From Auriscalpium vulgare (lineage: Eukaryota > Basidiomycota > Agaricomycetes > Russulales > Auriscalpiaceae): a DNA stretch of 64,000 nt. The translations under genes and the position numbers were made by a program. Each line of letters opens with the position of its first letter. The first letter of the stretch is position 1. The notes under the pieces are model-generated. The model had not been told where the DNA came from. It was given only the letters and a program-made list of their open reading frames with translations, and did not search any database. Below, piece after piece: positions 53,710-63,838 of the stretch. The stretch covers positions 868,001-932,000 of the forward strand of contig JAHBBC010000018.1 in NCBI GenBank assembly GCA_019915015.1, given 5' to 3'.

Positions 53710-56303
53710 AAATCCTCGTCAGTGATCTCCTCAACCCACGCGCTGCGACGTGTTGTGGGTTCCGGGGGCGGCCATCGCGCTGACGTCGAGTGTGCGTGCG
53801 CATTGTTGTTGCTCGGTAACTTGTCAGCGTTGCGCTCTTTCTGTGGGTTAGTCAGTGTCAGCGATAACGTGGGCTTTTCGGTCCGGTCGCCGTTCTTCCA
53901 GAGCGTGATTACCATGCCCTGCCGTTCGTAGTCTATGCGCGCCGCAAAGTACTGGATCCAAGGCTGACCGAGGATGACGTCAAACTTACCGCCCGGATCT
54001 GCGCTAGACACAAAGAAGTGGTGATCGAACGGGTGTCCACCAATACTCAGGTCAACGTCCTTGCAGCATCCCAGCAGGCGTACCGCATCTCCGTGCACTC
54101 CCTTGAGTGCCCACCGCGACCCGTCGTAGTCCAGAGGAAGCCCAAGCGAGGAGACCAGGCGTTCGGGAATCAGGTTGAGCTCGGATCCGGTGTCGACCAT
54201 GAGCGTAACGTGTTTGCCCGCCATCGCCGCTGTAAAGATTCCCGTAGTCATTGCAAAATAACGTACCGGTCGGATGGACAATGCATTGGAATGTGCGACC
54301 AGGAAGTCTTCGAGTTCTTGCGGTTCGTCGACAGTCAGCTGCGACCCGGGGGCCACCACCGCGTATTCCCTGTCCACTGCTAACACACGTTCAGCCTCGG
54401 GCGAGTACAGCTCGTACTCACCGGTAGCGGTGACATATTCACGGCGCGTCTTGGTGACTTCTGCTATCCGTTTCTGGAGCAGCGCCGACACGCCCACGAG
54501 TTCTCGCAGCGGCAAGGTGATGGGCTGGTCCCAGATCGTCTTCTCGATCTTCTCGAGGGAGATCTGCTCCTGTATGTCCGATGTGAAGTGGTACTGCGGG
54601 GCTCTGCGTTCAGCATCCTTCATGACCACGTCACCTTTGTCCGTGCCGGCCTTGCGCGGCGGGTTCTGCGTGTTGATGGCCGGTGGCGGCGGTGCGCCGG
54701 GCGGTACGACATTCTGGGGCGCCGGGGCCTTTGTCTGCGGCGTCTGCTGGCTGCGCGGCGGCTGTGAGTGCGCGGGCGGAATACTAGAGCGTACCTGCGA
54801 CGGCGCCGAGGCGTCTGGTTGCTTGACACGCGCGTACGGAGTGGCCTTCTCGCGCGCAGACGTATCCTTGCCTGACCTGGTCACAGGGTGTACGTTGAAG
54901 TCCGCGTCGATGTAGAACGATGCGCGCGGGATCTCATCTTGCGATGCCAACGCATACAGGTCGCCGTGAAGGACGTCGCGGTCCCCGACTACGAGACCTA
55001 CGCTTGACGTGGACGCTACCTGATGTGGGGGCGGGTCGCGGGTCATCGTCTTCATCGCTGTTGCTGGCGTTATCTTGCCCGTGCTGGCTAGGCGTCGGAT
55101 ATAATTCGCCAAATCGCCATAGGGAGCTTGCGGGAGGTCAGAACCATCGGGCAGTACGTACCTATTGCGCTCGTAGTTGTGCAGCACAAGTCCGGCTTCA
55201 ACGAGGCTTGCAGTTTCGGGACAGTGGCGTATGTGCAGGCGGTGCGTTCCTGTCTGTCCGCACATGAAGCACCGCCTAGGAAAATCCTGCTTATCCGCCA
55301 AGTTAGCGCCACCGGCTGTCGTCGAATTACCTTGGGACGCTGGCGCGCCTCCGGAGGCTTGAAGGGAACGCAGTTGCGCTAGGCTGATACTGAGCTCCTC
55401 CAGACGGCGCGTGATGGCGTCGACGTCCGCTGAGCTGGACGCGGTAGGTGCATTCGGCGCTGCGGCGTTCTTAGCGAGGTTCTGCTGGGGGTCCAGGGGC
55501 TCGGCGCCGGCTACGGTTGTAGTGTCGAAGCGCACGCTCTTCTTGGGCGCCGCGAACAGGTCGGTGTCGTCGTCGCGGTCATCGTCTTCGAGTCGGATGT
55601 CGTTTCCCCACGCCTCGATACTGTTGGGGTCGAAAGCGCGGTTCACGAGCGCGAGGACGTCGGCCATTGGTGGCGGGTTCGTGATGGTTAGATACTGTGT
55701 GTCCATATGATCAGTAACATAGACGCGCGCCTCGCGGGGTAGGCCGCGATAGAACCACAGCTTTTGTTCTACGTCAGTTAGCAGCCCCTTGGAACGCAGC
55801 TGCGCGGACATGGAAAGGAACTTGCGATGGTAAAGCTCTGCACTTAGCCTCGTCGAGAACCGCGCGCGCTCGGCGTGTTGCTTGCAGAATAGCTGGAAGG
55901 CGGCTATTGACACGGCGACGGGTTCGTCGCTTGCGCCGTAGAGTCCCTTGAGGAGCGTGGTCGCGGCGGCCCAGTCCGGCGTCTTGAACTCGTTGCAGTA
56001 CCGTATGACGTCCTTTACCTCGTCGGAGCAATACTGGTAAATGCGCGTGGCCAGCTCGTCGTCGGTGAGGCCGGCGGCGCGGCCGTGCTGCTGGAGTAAG
56101 ACGAGAAAGTCGCTGACATACTTACCATCGAACGAGGGGGCGCTGGACGTCCGCGGGATGGGCATGTGCCGCGCGTAAATAACCTGCGGGGGTGGCGCAG
56201 TACCGCCGGTGTTCGTGCCGCCGCCGCCGGGGTTGGATCCGCCGCCGCCGCCGCCGCCGGGGTTCGAGCCGCCTCCGGGGTTTGAAGCGCCGCCAGGAGA
56301 CAT
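53706..56303 (-). CDS. Element B Gag-protease, 865 aa
   Basis: Begins with a Gly/Ser/Asn/Pro repeat tract (about residues 4-35), then a capsid-type helical region. A Cys/His cluster near residue 347 (CFMCGQTGTHRLHIRHC) looks like a zinc knuckle with loosened spacing. A retropepsin domain at the C-terminus has the canonical DTGSE near 703 and VILGQPW near 760. Intact frame. Confidence 0.92.
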   Translation of the reverse strand: MSPGGASNPGGGSNPGGGGGGGSNPGGGGTNTGGTAPPPQVIYARHMPIPRTSSAPSFDGKYVSDFLVLLQQHGRAAGLTDDELATRIYQYCSDEVKDVIRYCNEFKTPDWAAATTLLKGLYGASDEPVAVSIAAFQLFCKQHAERARFSTRLSAELYHRKFLSMSAQLRSKGLLTDVEQKLWFYRGLPREARVYVTDHMDTQYLTITNPPPMADVLALVNRAFDPNSIEAWGNDIRLEDDDRDDDTDLFAAPKKSVRFDTTTVAGAEPLDPQQNLAKNAAAPNAPTASSSADVDAITRRLEELSISLAQLRSLQASGGAPASQGNSTTAGGANLADKQDFPRRCFMCGQTGTHRLHIRHCPETASLVEAGLVLHNYERNRYVLPDGSDLPQAPYGDLANYIRRLASTGKITPATAMKTMTRDPPPHQVASTSSVGLVVGDRDVLHGDLYALASQDEIPRASFYIDADFNVHPVTRSGKDTSAREKATPYARVKQPDASAPSQVRSSIPPAHSQPPRSQQTPQTKAPAPQNVVPPGAPPPPAINTQNPPRKAGTDKGDVVMKDAERRAPQYHFTSDIQEQISLEKIEKTIWDQPITLPLRELVGVSALLQKRIAEVTKTRREYVTATGEYELYSPEAERVLAVDREYAVVAPGSQLTVDEPQELEDFLVAHSNALSIRPVRYFAMTTGIFTAAMAGKHVTLMVDTGSELNLIPERLVSSLGLPLDYDGSRWALKGVHGDAVRLLGCCKDVDLSIGGHPFDHHFFVSSADPGGKFDVILGQPWIQYFAARIDYERQGMVITLWKNGDRTEKPTLSLTLTNPQKERNADKLPSNNNAHAHSTSARWPPPEPTTRRSAWVEEITDEDF

Positions 56304-56391
56304 GAATCTGAGAGAAGAGTTGAGTTAACGGAAGGGATGGAGACTACGTAGCTTTTGGTGACGAAAGGCTCTTCGGAAAACCCAATTTGAA

Positions 56392-56410
56392 CCCCCTGCG
56401 GTGGTCACCA
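56392..56410 (-). other. Putative primer binding site of element B
   Basis: One base after the 5' LTR, sense reads TGGTGACCACCGCAGGGGG. It shares CACCGC(G)AGGGGG with the element A site. Primer tRNA not identified. Confidence 0.55.
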
Positions 56411-56411
56411 C

Positions 56412-57696
56412 TGTGGTAGGAACTTGTGGTTGCAGGCGGGCGAGTCGGTGGGTCGAGAGACCGGAAGATCGTCGGTAGCTGTAGGGTAGAGAATAGACGG
56501 AAATTGTCAGCAACGAGGGACCCAGAGGGAACGACGCAACGGGGGCTTCTCAGTACGAGGAGCAAGGTACCGGTGTTGCGCGGTCGGGTTTTGGTGTAGC
56601 TGAGTTTTGAGGGAGGCTTCACCGAGCGATTTCGATGCGTACGACGGGCGCACGAGTCGGGGAAGCTGTACTGCGAATCAGGAGGTTATAGAGAGAGAGG
56701 AAGAAGTGTCGGGAGGGGGCTTGATGCGGCGCGCGGCTCGGCTCGGGCTCAGTACTGCTCTGGGGTGAAAAGATGCTCCATTCTAAGGCGGGAGGACGCC
56801 TGTATATCTGACAGCCGGATGCCGCGACGCTGCGCGTGCTCTCGCGCCGCCGGGCCATCGATACCAAGTGATGGAGAAAGATAAACAGGGGAGGGGATGA
56901 TGGTGGCAATACGAAATTGAAACCGGAAGCAAAATAAACAAGTCCATGTGGGGCGGTGTGCGGGTAAATCGGGCTCGGGGAATAGAGGGGGTGCGGCGTA
57001 TCGTACGAAGGCCTGGCCTCCTCGACGAGCTCGTTCACCTCGCGCATCCGGGTTCAACTCTATTGAGACTTACGCTCGCGCGCGCAATCGTACTCTGTCC
57101 CCCAACAGAGGAGCACGGGTGGCCCAGACCCGGCTCGTGCGATGCGGCAGCGGCGGAGTTGTCCCCGACGCGTTCGGATCACGGCGGTCTCGGTGCGTCG
57201 GCGAAAGGGAGTATGCGGGAGGAGGGGTGGTACTCGGTGTCGTCTCGTAGGGGAAGGAGATGGGATAAGGACGTGAAAAGAGCGCAGCGGCGCCGTTAAA
57301 CTATACAGAACGGAGGAAATGTTAGAGATCGAGAGTAAAAAGAAGAAACACTATGCGTCGCCGTCCATCCTCGCTCCTGCCTGCCCTCCTGAAGCTGCTG
57401 ACCGGCCGTTCGGCTCCGTGGCTGTGCTGCGCCGTGTGCAACGCGTCGCGAGTACGTTCTGGGGGGTCTGGCGGGCTGGCGTTGCGGGAAGGGCTTGTGC
57501 GAGAGGTCTTCGGTATACGGCTGGCGACGACGTGGCGGTTGTTGTAAGGTGAGAGTGGTGTTGTCCTAAAGAAGCCAAGATGCTGTCAGTGCGCGCTTAG
57601 CGCGCGTCAACGACGTCAGCGTCGGCAGTTGCCGGCGCACTCGTCCCGCCTCGATACCTGGCGGTGTCCGCGAACAGGGCGAGCGGCACCTCCACA
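56412..57696 (-). repeat. 5' LTR of element B, 1285 bp
   Basis: Partner of 47887-49171. The right flank begins GCGC. Confidence 0.93.
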
Positions 57697-57895
57697 GCGC
57701 GCGAACGCTCGCTAAGCCGTGTGAAGGTAAGCGCCGCACCTGTCGCGGCCCGGCGGGCCCGCTCTGCTTCCACGTCGGAAGCAAAAACCCACACGCTGGC
57801 GCGGCGCCCCGTCTTAACGCGACGCGTTGCGCCTCGACCTCTCCGTCTCTCTCTTTCCTCCCCTCACCTCTCCCTATCTCCCCCCTTCCCTGGCC

Positions 57896-59590
57896 ATGTC
57901 TGCGTTCTCCCGCCCTATCAACCTCAGGAAACGGCTGTCCGCCGTAGAAGCGCTCGTCGCCTCCCTCCCCACAGTCGACTCCGCCCACTACGGCGAGTTC
58001 GCCGCGAACTGGGAGTCGGCCACGGTGAGTGCCCACGGCCTCTCGCTCCCGACGCTCTGCTGACCCTCCCTTGTGTCCAGTCCGCCTATGCTGAGGTGTT
58101 GGGGGAGGACCCCCCGCCGTCCGAGGTGCTGGACAGGATCGGGGCCGTGTCCGCCGTTGTCGACACCTGGCCATCCTCCGGCCCCTCCCCCACGCCGTCC
58201 TCACCCGCCATCCCCTACTCCACTCCCGTCGCCGCTCCCCTCTCCCGTCAGGCTGGCAAGCGGGCCCGCGCCGACAGTGCCCTCCCCGCGCCTTCTGTCC
58301 GCCCCCCGGTCTCCTCCACGCCTCACCGCGCCGCCGCCCGCGCTTCCCCGCCGCCCACCAAGCGCAACCGCGAGTCCGCCCCCTCCGAGGCTGACGCCGA
58401 GGCCGAGGTCGACGAGCTAGATGAGGCGGGGGACCCGCAGGAGCCCGTCGCGCAGCGCACCCGCGGCGCCACCAAACTCCCCGCCCCCCGATCAGTCCCC
58501 GCCGCCGCCAAGTCGAAGGGCAAGGGCAAAGCCGTCCGCAGTTCCAAGCACCCCGCCAACGTCCCCTCCGGCTCCCTCGTGCCTCCGCCCGCCGCCACTG
58601 TCCCCTCTTCCGAGGCCGGCTCCCCCGCGCCCGCCGCCGACCCTTCCACCTCCGTCAAGGGCGCCAAGATCCCCGTCGCTGACACCTTCCCGGGCCGCCG
58701 CCTTCAGGTACGTCGCCCTTTTCTTGTCCGTCGTGTTGCGCCGCTCACACTCCGACCCTCAGGCTTCCGCCCCCTGCTACCGCTGCGCCACGATGGACTC
58801 CCACCCCACGTGCTTCTTCACGGACGTCAGCGGCCGCCAGTGCCATCGCTGCTTCGTGGGCCACCACAAGTGCGACGACGGTGTCCGCGGGACGCACTTC
58901 TACGTGGTGGGCAGCGACGGAGTCTCGCAGGATGTCGACCCTGCCGGCATCCATGTCCGTCCCCGGTCCTCCGCCTTCGACTGGGCCGACCCTGCCGGCG
59001 CCGTCCCCATCCTCCGCTACGACTCCCCGCCGCAGCTTTTCCGGACCTACAACGCGCTCACGGAGGAGCTCAACACCATCAGCGTCAACTACGCGACGCT
59101 CGACGCCCGGGCCCGCGGCATCGTCGCTGAGCGGAACTGGGTCTGGCGGACCCTGCAGCAGCTCGGCGACCCCGCGTTCCCTGCGCCTGCCGGGGGCCTC
59201 ATCTCGCCGCAGGTTGGCCCCTTCGATCCGCCGCGCCGCCTCCCATTCCCTGCTCCCTCCGCGTCGCGTGCCGCTTCTCCCGCGCCGGCCAGGCCTGCCT
59301 CGCGCCTCCCCCTCGCGCCGCCCTCGTCGGCTCTCATCGCCTCTTCCCTCCCGCTGCTTAGCGCCGCCGTCGTCGTGGCTCCCCTCGGTCGCGCTTCTCG
59401 CCTTCCTTCCCCCGTGCCTCCGGTTGCTCCCGCTGCGCCCTTCTCGCCGCTCGCCTCTGCCGCTCCTCCCGCGTCGGACCCTGCCCCCGGCCCTACCATG
59501 CCTACCGCCGCCGCTCCCTCCTTCGAGGATGTCGGCACGCCGCCCTCCGCCGCGGCTGATGGTCCCGCTGACCCCGCGCCCGCCGCTTAG
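57896..59590 (+). CDS. Element C antisense gene 3, zinc-cluster protein, 527 aa
   Basis: Exons 57896-58024, 58081-58707 and 58763-59590, exactly 528 codons. Helical N-terminus, Pro/Ala/Ser/Lys-rich linker with basic patches (about residues 150-240), then a cysteine cluster CX2CX8CX9CX2CX6C near residues 256-288 (starts CYRC, ends CHRCFVGHHKC), a helical coiled-coil-like segment (NALTEELNTISVNYATLDARA) and a long Pro/Ala/Ser tail. Counterpart of 15871-17965 in element A by position, strand, pyrimidine-rich leader and cysteine arrangement. DNA binding is inferred, not shown. Confidence 0.68.
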
Positions 59591-60062
59591 CTGCTTGCGA
59601 GCCTTCTTCAAAAGGAGTCGCCCCTGCTTCAACAGCAGAGGGCCTTGGTGCTTCGATGCGGGGGGCGTTCCTCGTGTCCTAGGTGGGGGTTTCGGCGTCT
59701 CGCTGTCGTGTTGTCCGCTCGTTATCGGTCTGTTCATAGTTGTTCGCTATCCGTCGCTACCTCTTTGCTGTGTACATAGAATTCGCTATCCTGCTATGTT
59801 GTGAATAGAGTCAATTGCTTGTGTCACAGTGTGAGCGTGTCCTATCGCGTTTCCGGCGCGACCTCAGCCTTGTTCCAGACCCTTGAAGCCTTAGTCGGTG
59901 CCTGCCCAGTCCGAGCTTCGCTAGCGCTCGCGACCTCGACTTATCGTCCTGACTCGTCTCCATCCGTACTTCCAGCTGTTCAGTCCTAAATACCACCGTC
60001 TAATCCTCCCCCCAACTGAAATATCGACTGTCCTCAGTTGCCGTAGTGCTGGGCGGTACTTT
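59591..60062. other. Convergent 3' ends with internal PPT-like motif
   Basis: TCCTCCCCCCAACTGAAAT followed by CTGTCCTCAGTTG at about 60005-60042, just past the pol stop. Same motif as at the 3' LTR border of C and at three places in A. Confidence 0.6.
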
Positions 60063-63000
60063 TTAGACGGTGATCTCGTCGTCCTTGTCATCGTCTTCCC
60101 GGGTGGGGTCGTCTGCTTCCTCTTCATGAATGGCATCGTGATCCTGCCTATCTTCATGAAGTAGCTCGTCCACCCTGGACTGTGGGACGTCCAGAAATTC
60201 GGGCAACTCTGGCAGTGCAATGTTCGTTCGCGCGAAGTAAGGCAGGACGCGAAACTCCGCGACCGGTCGGTCGAAGAGCGCACCGTGGAGGTCCGCAAGC
60301 ACGTAAGGTCCTCCTTTCCGTCGGCCAATTACCACGAACGGTCCATCGTAGCGCGGAAGCATTTTTCGATCTAATGACTTCTCGTACCGCGTGAACCGTA
60401 GGAGAACCAAGTCGCCTCTCTTGAAATTGTAGTCGCGAATCGTCGCTTCGTGGTCACGTTCAAATTTTACCGCCGCGATACGTCGCGCTTCAAAGACTTT
60501 GTCGTGGATGGTCGTTAACTGGGCTTTTCTCTTTTGTAGGGCCATTGCCCTGCGCGCTATGAGGTCTGTGGAAGACAGTAGAGACTCGGGCGGAGGCATC
60601 AAGTATGAAGCCTCGATGATATCCAGCGGCATTAGCGGCTGCGTTCCCGTTACCGCGAAGTATGGCGAGCAGCCCATCCTCCGCCTGATCGTTATCCTGT
60701 CCGACCAGAATACCGAGTACGCGACCGATGACCATTTTGCAGCATTTCCATCGGCTGCCTTGTAGAGCGCTTGACGTACGTCGAAGTGAGACCGCTCGAC
60801 TATTCCGTTGGCTCGCGAATTATATCCCGATATTCGAATGTGCCGGACTCCATACTTATGCGACAGGGATTCCAAGGCCGACACGAACGGTGCGCCGTTG
60901 TCCGTGACCACTTCTCGCAGGGCGCCCCACCGGCACAAGACGTCTTCGAAAATCCATTTCGCGATGGCGTCCGCCGTCTCCGCCCTTAGCATTCTCCACT
61001 CTGGATAGTGGGTTACGGAGCAGCGTCCTTGCACGATGTATTTGAATCCGCCGCTTGCTGGCATATGCATGGTGTCTGCATACATCTTTGCGAAAAGGTT
61101 CGCCGGCGTTGCCACCGTTGGCGGTATCAGGCTGTGGCGAACTAGTCGGGTTTCGCAAATATGGCATGTTCTCACCCACCAGGCCACGTCTGCGTCCATG
61201 TATGGCCACCAGAAACGCTCCAACAGCATCATCCGCGTCGCGTAGACGCCTTTGTGTCCGACATCGTCATGAGCTGCTTTGAGGACCGCGATACGTCGGT
61301 CTCCTCCCAGCACGAGTTGGTGCCTGCCTTGGTGGTGCCTTTTGAAAAGGCGGTCCCCATCCTTGAAGAACTGGAGCGCGTATCGAGCGAAACGAGCGAA
61401 CTGTTCGTCGGTCAAGTCCGCCGGCCGCGCCAGGGTCCCTAACCAGTCCCTGACTAGTTCCAGCCGCTTGTCAGCTTCATGAGCCTTGTCTGATCTGGGA
61501 ACATCGCGATACGTCGCGTCCTGTACTGGTGCGGGTTGCATTTGGACCGTAGTTGCCCAGACGTCGGCCGGTTCATCGTGGGAGCGCCGGGCCTCCTCGC
61601 GACGTATCGCATCCTGGCTTGAACCAGCCCCATGTTCGTCTGGTATGCTTCCTGGCCCCGTCCATCCATCTTGCCGTCGCGAGGCTCTCTCTTGCGCTGT
61701 CTTCGGGACTACCATGTTTACGATATGTGCGAAACCATACACCGCATCAACCCAGTCGTCGAAGTCGTCTTCCTGTTCCAGAGCGTCTCCTGGTTGCCTA
61801 CGCCTCCTGGATAGGCCGTCGGGCCCGTGGAAGAGTCCCGGCACGTGCACTAGCTCAAAATGGAACATCAGGATGCCTATAATCCACCTGTTCATACTGG
61901 CCGATGGCTCGAGGTCAGGATTTTCCAGCATGCCTTTGATATACCTGGCGTCGACCTCAATGGTCAGGTTCCTCACCCCTATCAGGTAGACTTTAAGGGC
62001 CCGCAGGGCTCGAAAAAGACCATAGAGCTCCAGCTTGGGCTGCGAGAACCGCGCTTCGCGATCGTTTAGCGCGATGCTACCAAATCGAGAATATCGGCGT
62101 CTCTTCCTGTCTTGGGGAACGTTGGGGTCCGCCTGACTCAATAGGAAACCCACCGCGATGTACGAGGTGTCTACCGCTAGGATCACGGGGGCCTCCGACG
62201 TGTAATCAATCGGTAGGAGCGCTGGTGATGCGAGGACTGCCTCCTTGAGGTCCTCCATAGCTCGCGACTGTTCGGGTCCCCATTCGAACGGGACGTCCTT
62301 CCTCGTCAGGTGTGTCAAGGCATGGGCTCGGTGCGCAAAGTTACGGATAAAGATGCGCAGGACTCCAACTGTCCCCAAGAAAGCCCGTACGTCTGAGAGG
62401 TCCGTGCACGGCCCCCAATTGCGAATCTTCGCGACCTTTTCTTCGTCTGCCATCCTTCCTTGCGGTGTGCAGCGATGCCCTACCACGTAGAATTCTGGTA
62501 CGCACAGCTGTGATTTCCATCCTGAGAACGTGCCATGACAGTAGCGCATTCGTTGGACTACCCTGTTAACGTTGTTAAAGTGTTCCCATACGAACCGCCT
62601 TATGCCGTTGTTGCCGGGGATCGTTTCGTATCCTCCGCCTTCCGTCCTGTAGTCCGAGTCCGGCCCCTTCAGGGGGACGTCGTCTATAAAAGGCACCGTA
62701 ATATGCGGGATTTCCGGTTGGAGAATAAAGGTCACGTCGTCGTGGAAGATCGGGACGGAATTCGTCCACCCCATAGGCAGGGTCACCAGCCGTTTTGCGC
62801 CGTACGGCGTCTGGAAAGTCGTGAGGTCCCTTGAGGCTTCATCTAGTCTCCTTTCGTCATAGCCCACGTAGAGGTCCAGAATTCCCCCGCACAGCCGCCC
62901 CGCAAACTGCTCCGCCAAATGATCTGGGAAGGGGGGTACTCCTGAGTGCGCGATGGTCACCGCATTCAGGGGTTCCAGACTATGGACTATACGGAGGCTG

Positions 63001-63833
63001 GTCCCGTCCTTCTTAACCACACAGAACCACCTAGAGCGGTACGACGAGTTTGAGTCCTCGTAGACTCCCGCGGCGATCTTGGTCTTGATGAGCGCCATGA
63101 CCTTGTCGTATATCCCTGGCGGAATCGGAATATTTCGCTGAACCCACGGCCGATGCGGAACTACTGGTATTGTGACGGGGGGGAAGAAGTCTTCTCGGAA
63201 GCGCCCCCGCTCCGAGTCGTCCCAGGCAAATGCCTCGTTTTGTGCGCACATAAACGCATGCATGAGCTTCCTTTCTTCCGGCCATAGGAAATCTCCGTCG
63301 TGGACTCGGTCAAATTGTTCGCGACGTTCCGCGGTGTACCTTCCCGTGGGTACGAAGTCCGGTGGCTTCTCTGGGAGCGGCGGCATATCCGCCAGGGGGT
63401 CCCCTCTGATCTCTCTGAGGATCCGGAAGTGCTCCGGCAGGTCCGTACGAATGGGCTTTACCTTGAGGTGTGCTGGCTTGTAACGCTTCTTCGTGGCCGC
63501 AAAGACTTCGCGCTGCATCGCGGTCGGCTGTAGCTCACCTCTGTCCGTTTCCTCCTCTCTTTCTCTCCCACTCTCGCCGTCTCCCCAGTCTGCCGCCGTC
63601 CAAATAAACGTCCCTGCTCTTGCTCGTTCCTCCTCTTCCTCTCCTTCTTCCGCTCGCTTCGCGAACACTCCCGCGTATTCCTCCGGTAGGTCGCACACTG
63701 ACAAATAAGCTGACTGCACATCTTCGATTGTAGGCGAGGATTCGAGGTACACCAGGGATTCCATTCTAAGAGTATCAGGCTTATCGGGCTCGAACCCCAC
63801 GACCAGCCCTACCTCCTCCTGGTCCTCCAACAA
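60063..63833 (-). CDS. Element C Pol: reverse transcriptase, RNase H, integrase, about 1256 aa
   Basis: Closely related to element A Pol throughout. FIDD near residue 381; RNase H with AVDTSYIAVG and ELYGLFRALRALKVYL; integrase HHCC (HDDVGH ... CHIC), then ADT, TDNG and VERSH catalytic boxes; GPF module near the end. The frame is intact. No ATG at the start; it overlaps gag in the -1 frame at GGTTTTCGC. An insert of about 40 charged residues distinguishes its N-terminus from element A. Confidence 0.94.
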   Translation of the reverse strand: MLEDQEEVGLVVGFEPDKPDTLRMESLVYLESSPTIEDVQSAYLSVCDLPEEYAGVFAKRAEEGEEEEERARAGTFIWTAADWGDGESGREREEETDRGELQPTAMQREVFAATKKRYKPAHLKVKPIRTDLPEHFRILREIRGDPLADMPPLPEKPPDFVPTGRYTAERREQFDRVHDGDFLWPEERKLMHAFMCAQNEAFAWDDSERGRFREDFFPPVTIPVVPHRPWVQRNIPIPPGIYDKVMALIKTKIAAGVYEDSNSSYRSRWFCVVKKDGTSLRIVHSLEPLNAVTIAHSGVPPFPDHLAEQFAGRLCGGILDLYVGYDERRLDEASRDLTTFQTPYGAKRLVTLPMGWTNSVPIFHDDVTFILQPEIPHITVPFIDDVPLKGPDSDYRTEGGGYETIPGNNGIRRFVWEHFNNVNRVVQRMRYCHGTFSGWKSQLCVPEFYVVGHRCTPQGRMADEEKVAKIRNWGPCTDLSDVRAFLGTVGVLRIFIRNFAHRAHALTHLTRKDVPFEWGPEQSRAMEDLKEAVLASPALLPIDYTSEAPVILAVDTSYIAVGFLLSQADPNVPQDRKRRRYSRFGSIALNDREARFSQPKLELYGLFRALRALKVYLIGVRNLTIEVDARYIKGMLENPDLEPSASMNRWIIGILMFHFELVHVPGLFHGPDGLSRRRRQPGDALEQEDDFDDWVDAVYGFAHIVNMVVPKTAQERASRRQDGWTGPGSIPDEHGAGSSQDAIRREEARRSHDEPADVWATTVQMQPAPVQDATYRDVPRSDKAHEADKRLELVRDWLGTLARPADLTDEQFARFARYALQFFKDGDRLFKRHHQGRHQLVLGGDRRIAVLKAAHDDVGHKGVYATRMMLLERFWWPYMDADVAWWVRTCHICETRLVRHSLIPPTVATPANLFAKMYADTMHMPASGGFKYIVQGRCSVTHYPEWRMLRAETADAIAKWIFEDVLCRWGALREVVTDNGAPFVSALESLSHKYGVRHIRISGYNSRANGIVERSHFDVRQALYKAADGNAAKWSSVAYSVFWSDRITIRRRMGCSPYFAVTGTQPLMPLDIIEASYLMPPPESLLSSTDLIARRAMALQKRKAQLTTIHDKVFEARRIAAVKFERDHEATIRDYNFKRGDLVLLRFTRYEKSLDRKMLPRYDGPFVVIGRRKGGPYVLADLHGALFDRPVAEFRVLPYFARTNIALPELPEFLDVPQSRVDELLHEDRQDHDAIHEEEADDPTREDDDKDDEITV

Positions 63834-63838
63834 ATCCT

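Larger units (their letters stand above)
47887..57696 (-). mobile_element. Ty3/Gypsy LTR retrotransposon B, 9.8 kb, nested in element C
   Basis: LTRs 47887-49171 and 56412-57696 are 1285 bp each, begin TGTGG and end CCACA, and differ by eye at only one base (near 47990). Flanked by GCGC on both sides (4-bp duplication). Contains intact Gag-protease and Pol frames and no antisense genes; only about 170 bp separate pol from the 3' LTR. Pol is clearly different from A and C. Insertion is between antisense genes 2 and 3 of element C. Confidence 0.93.
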
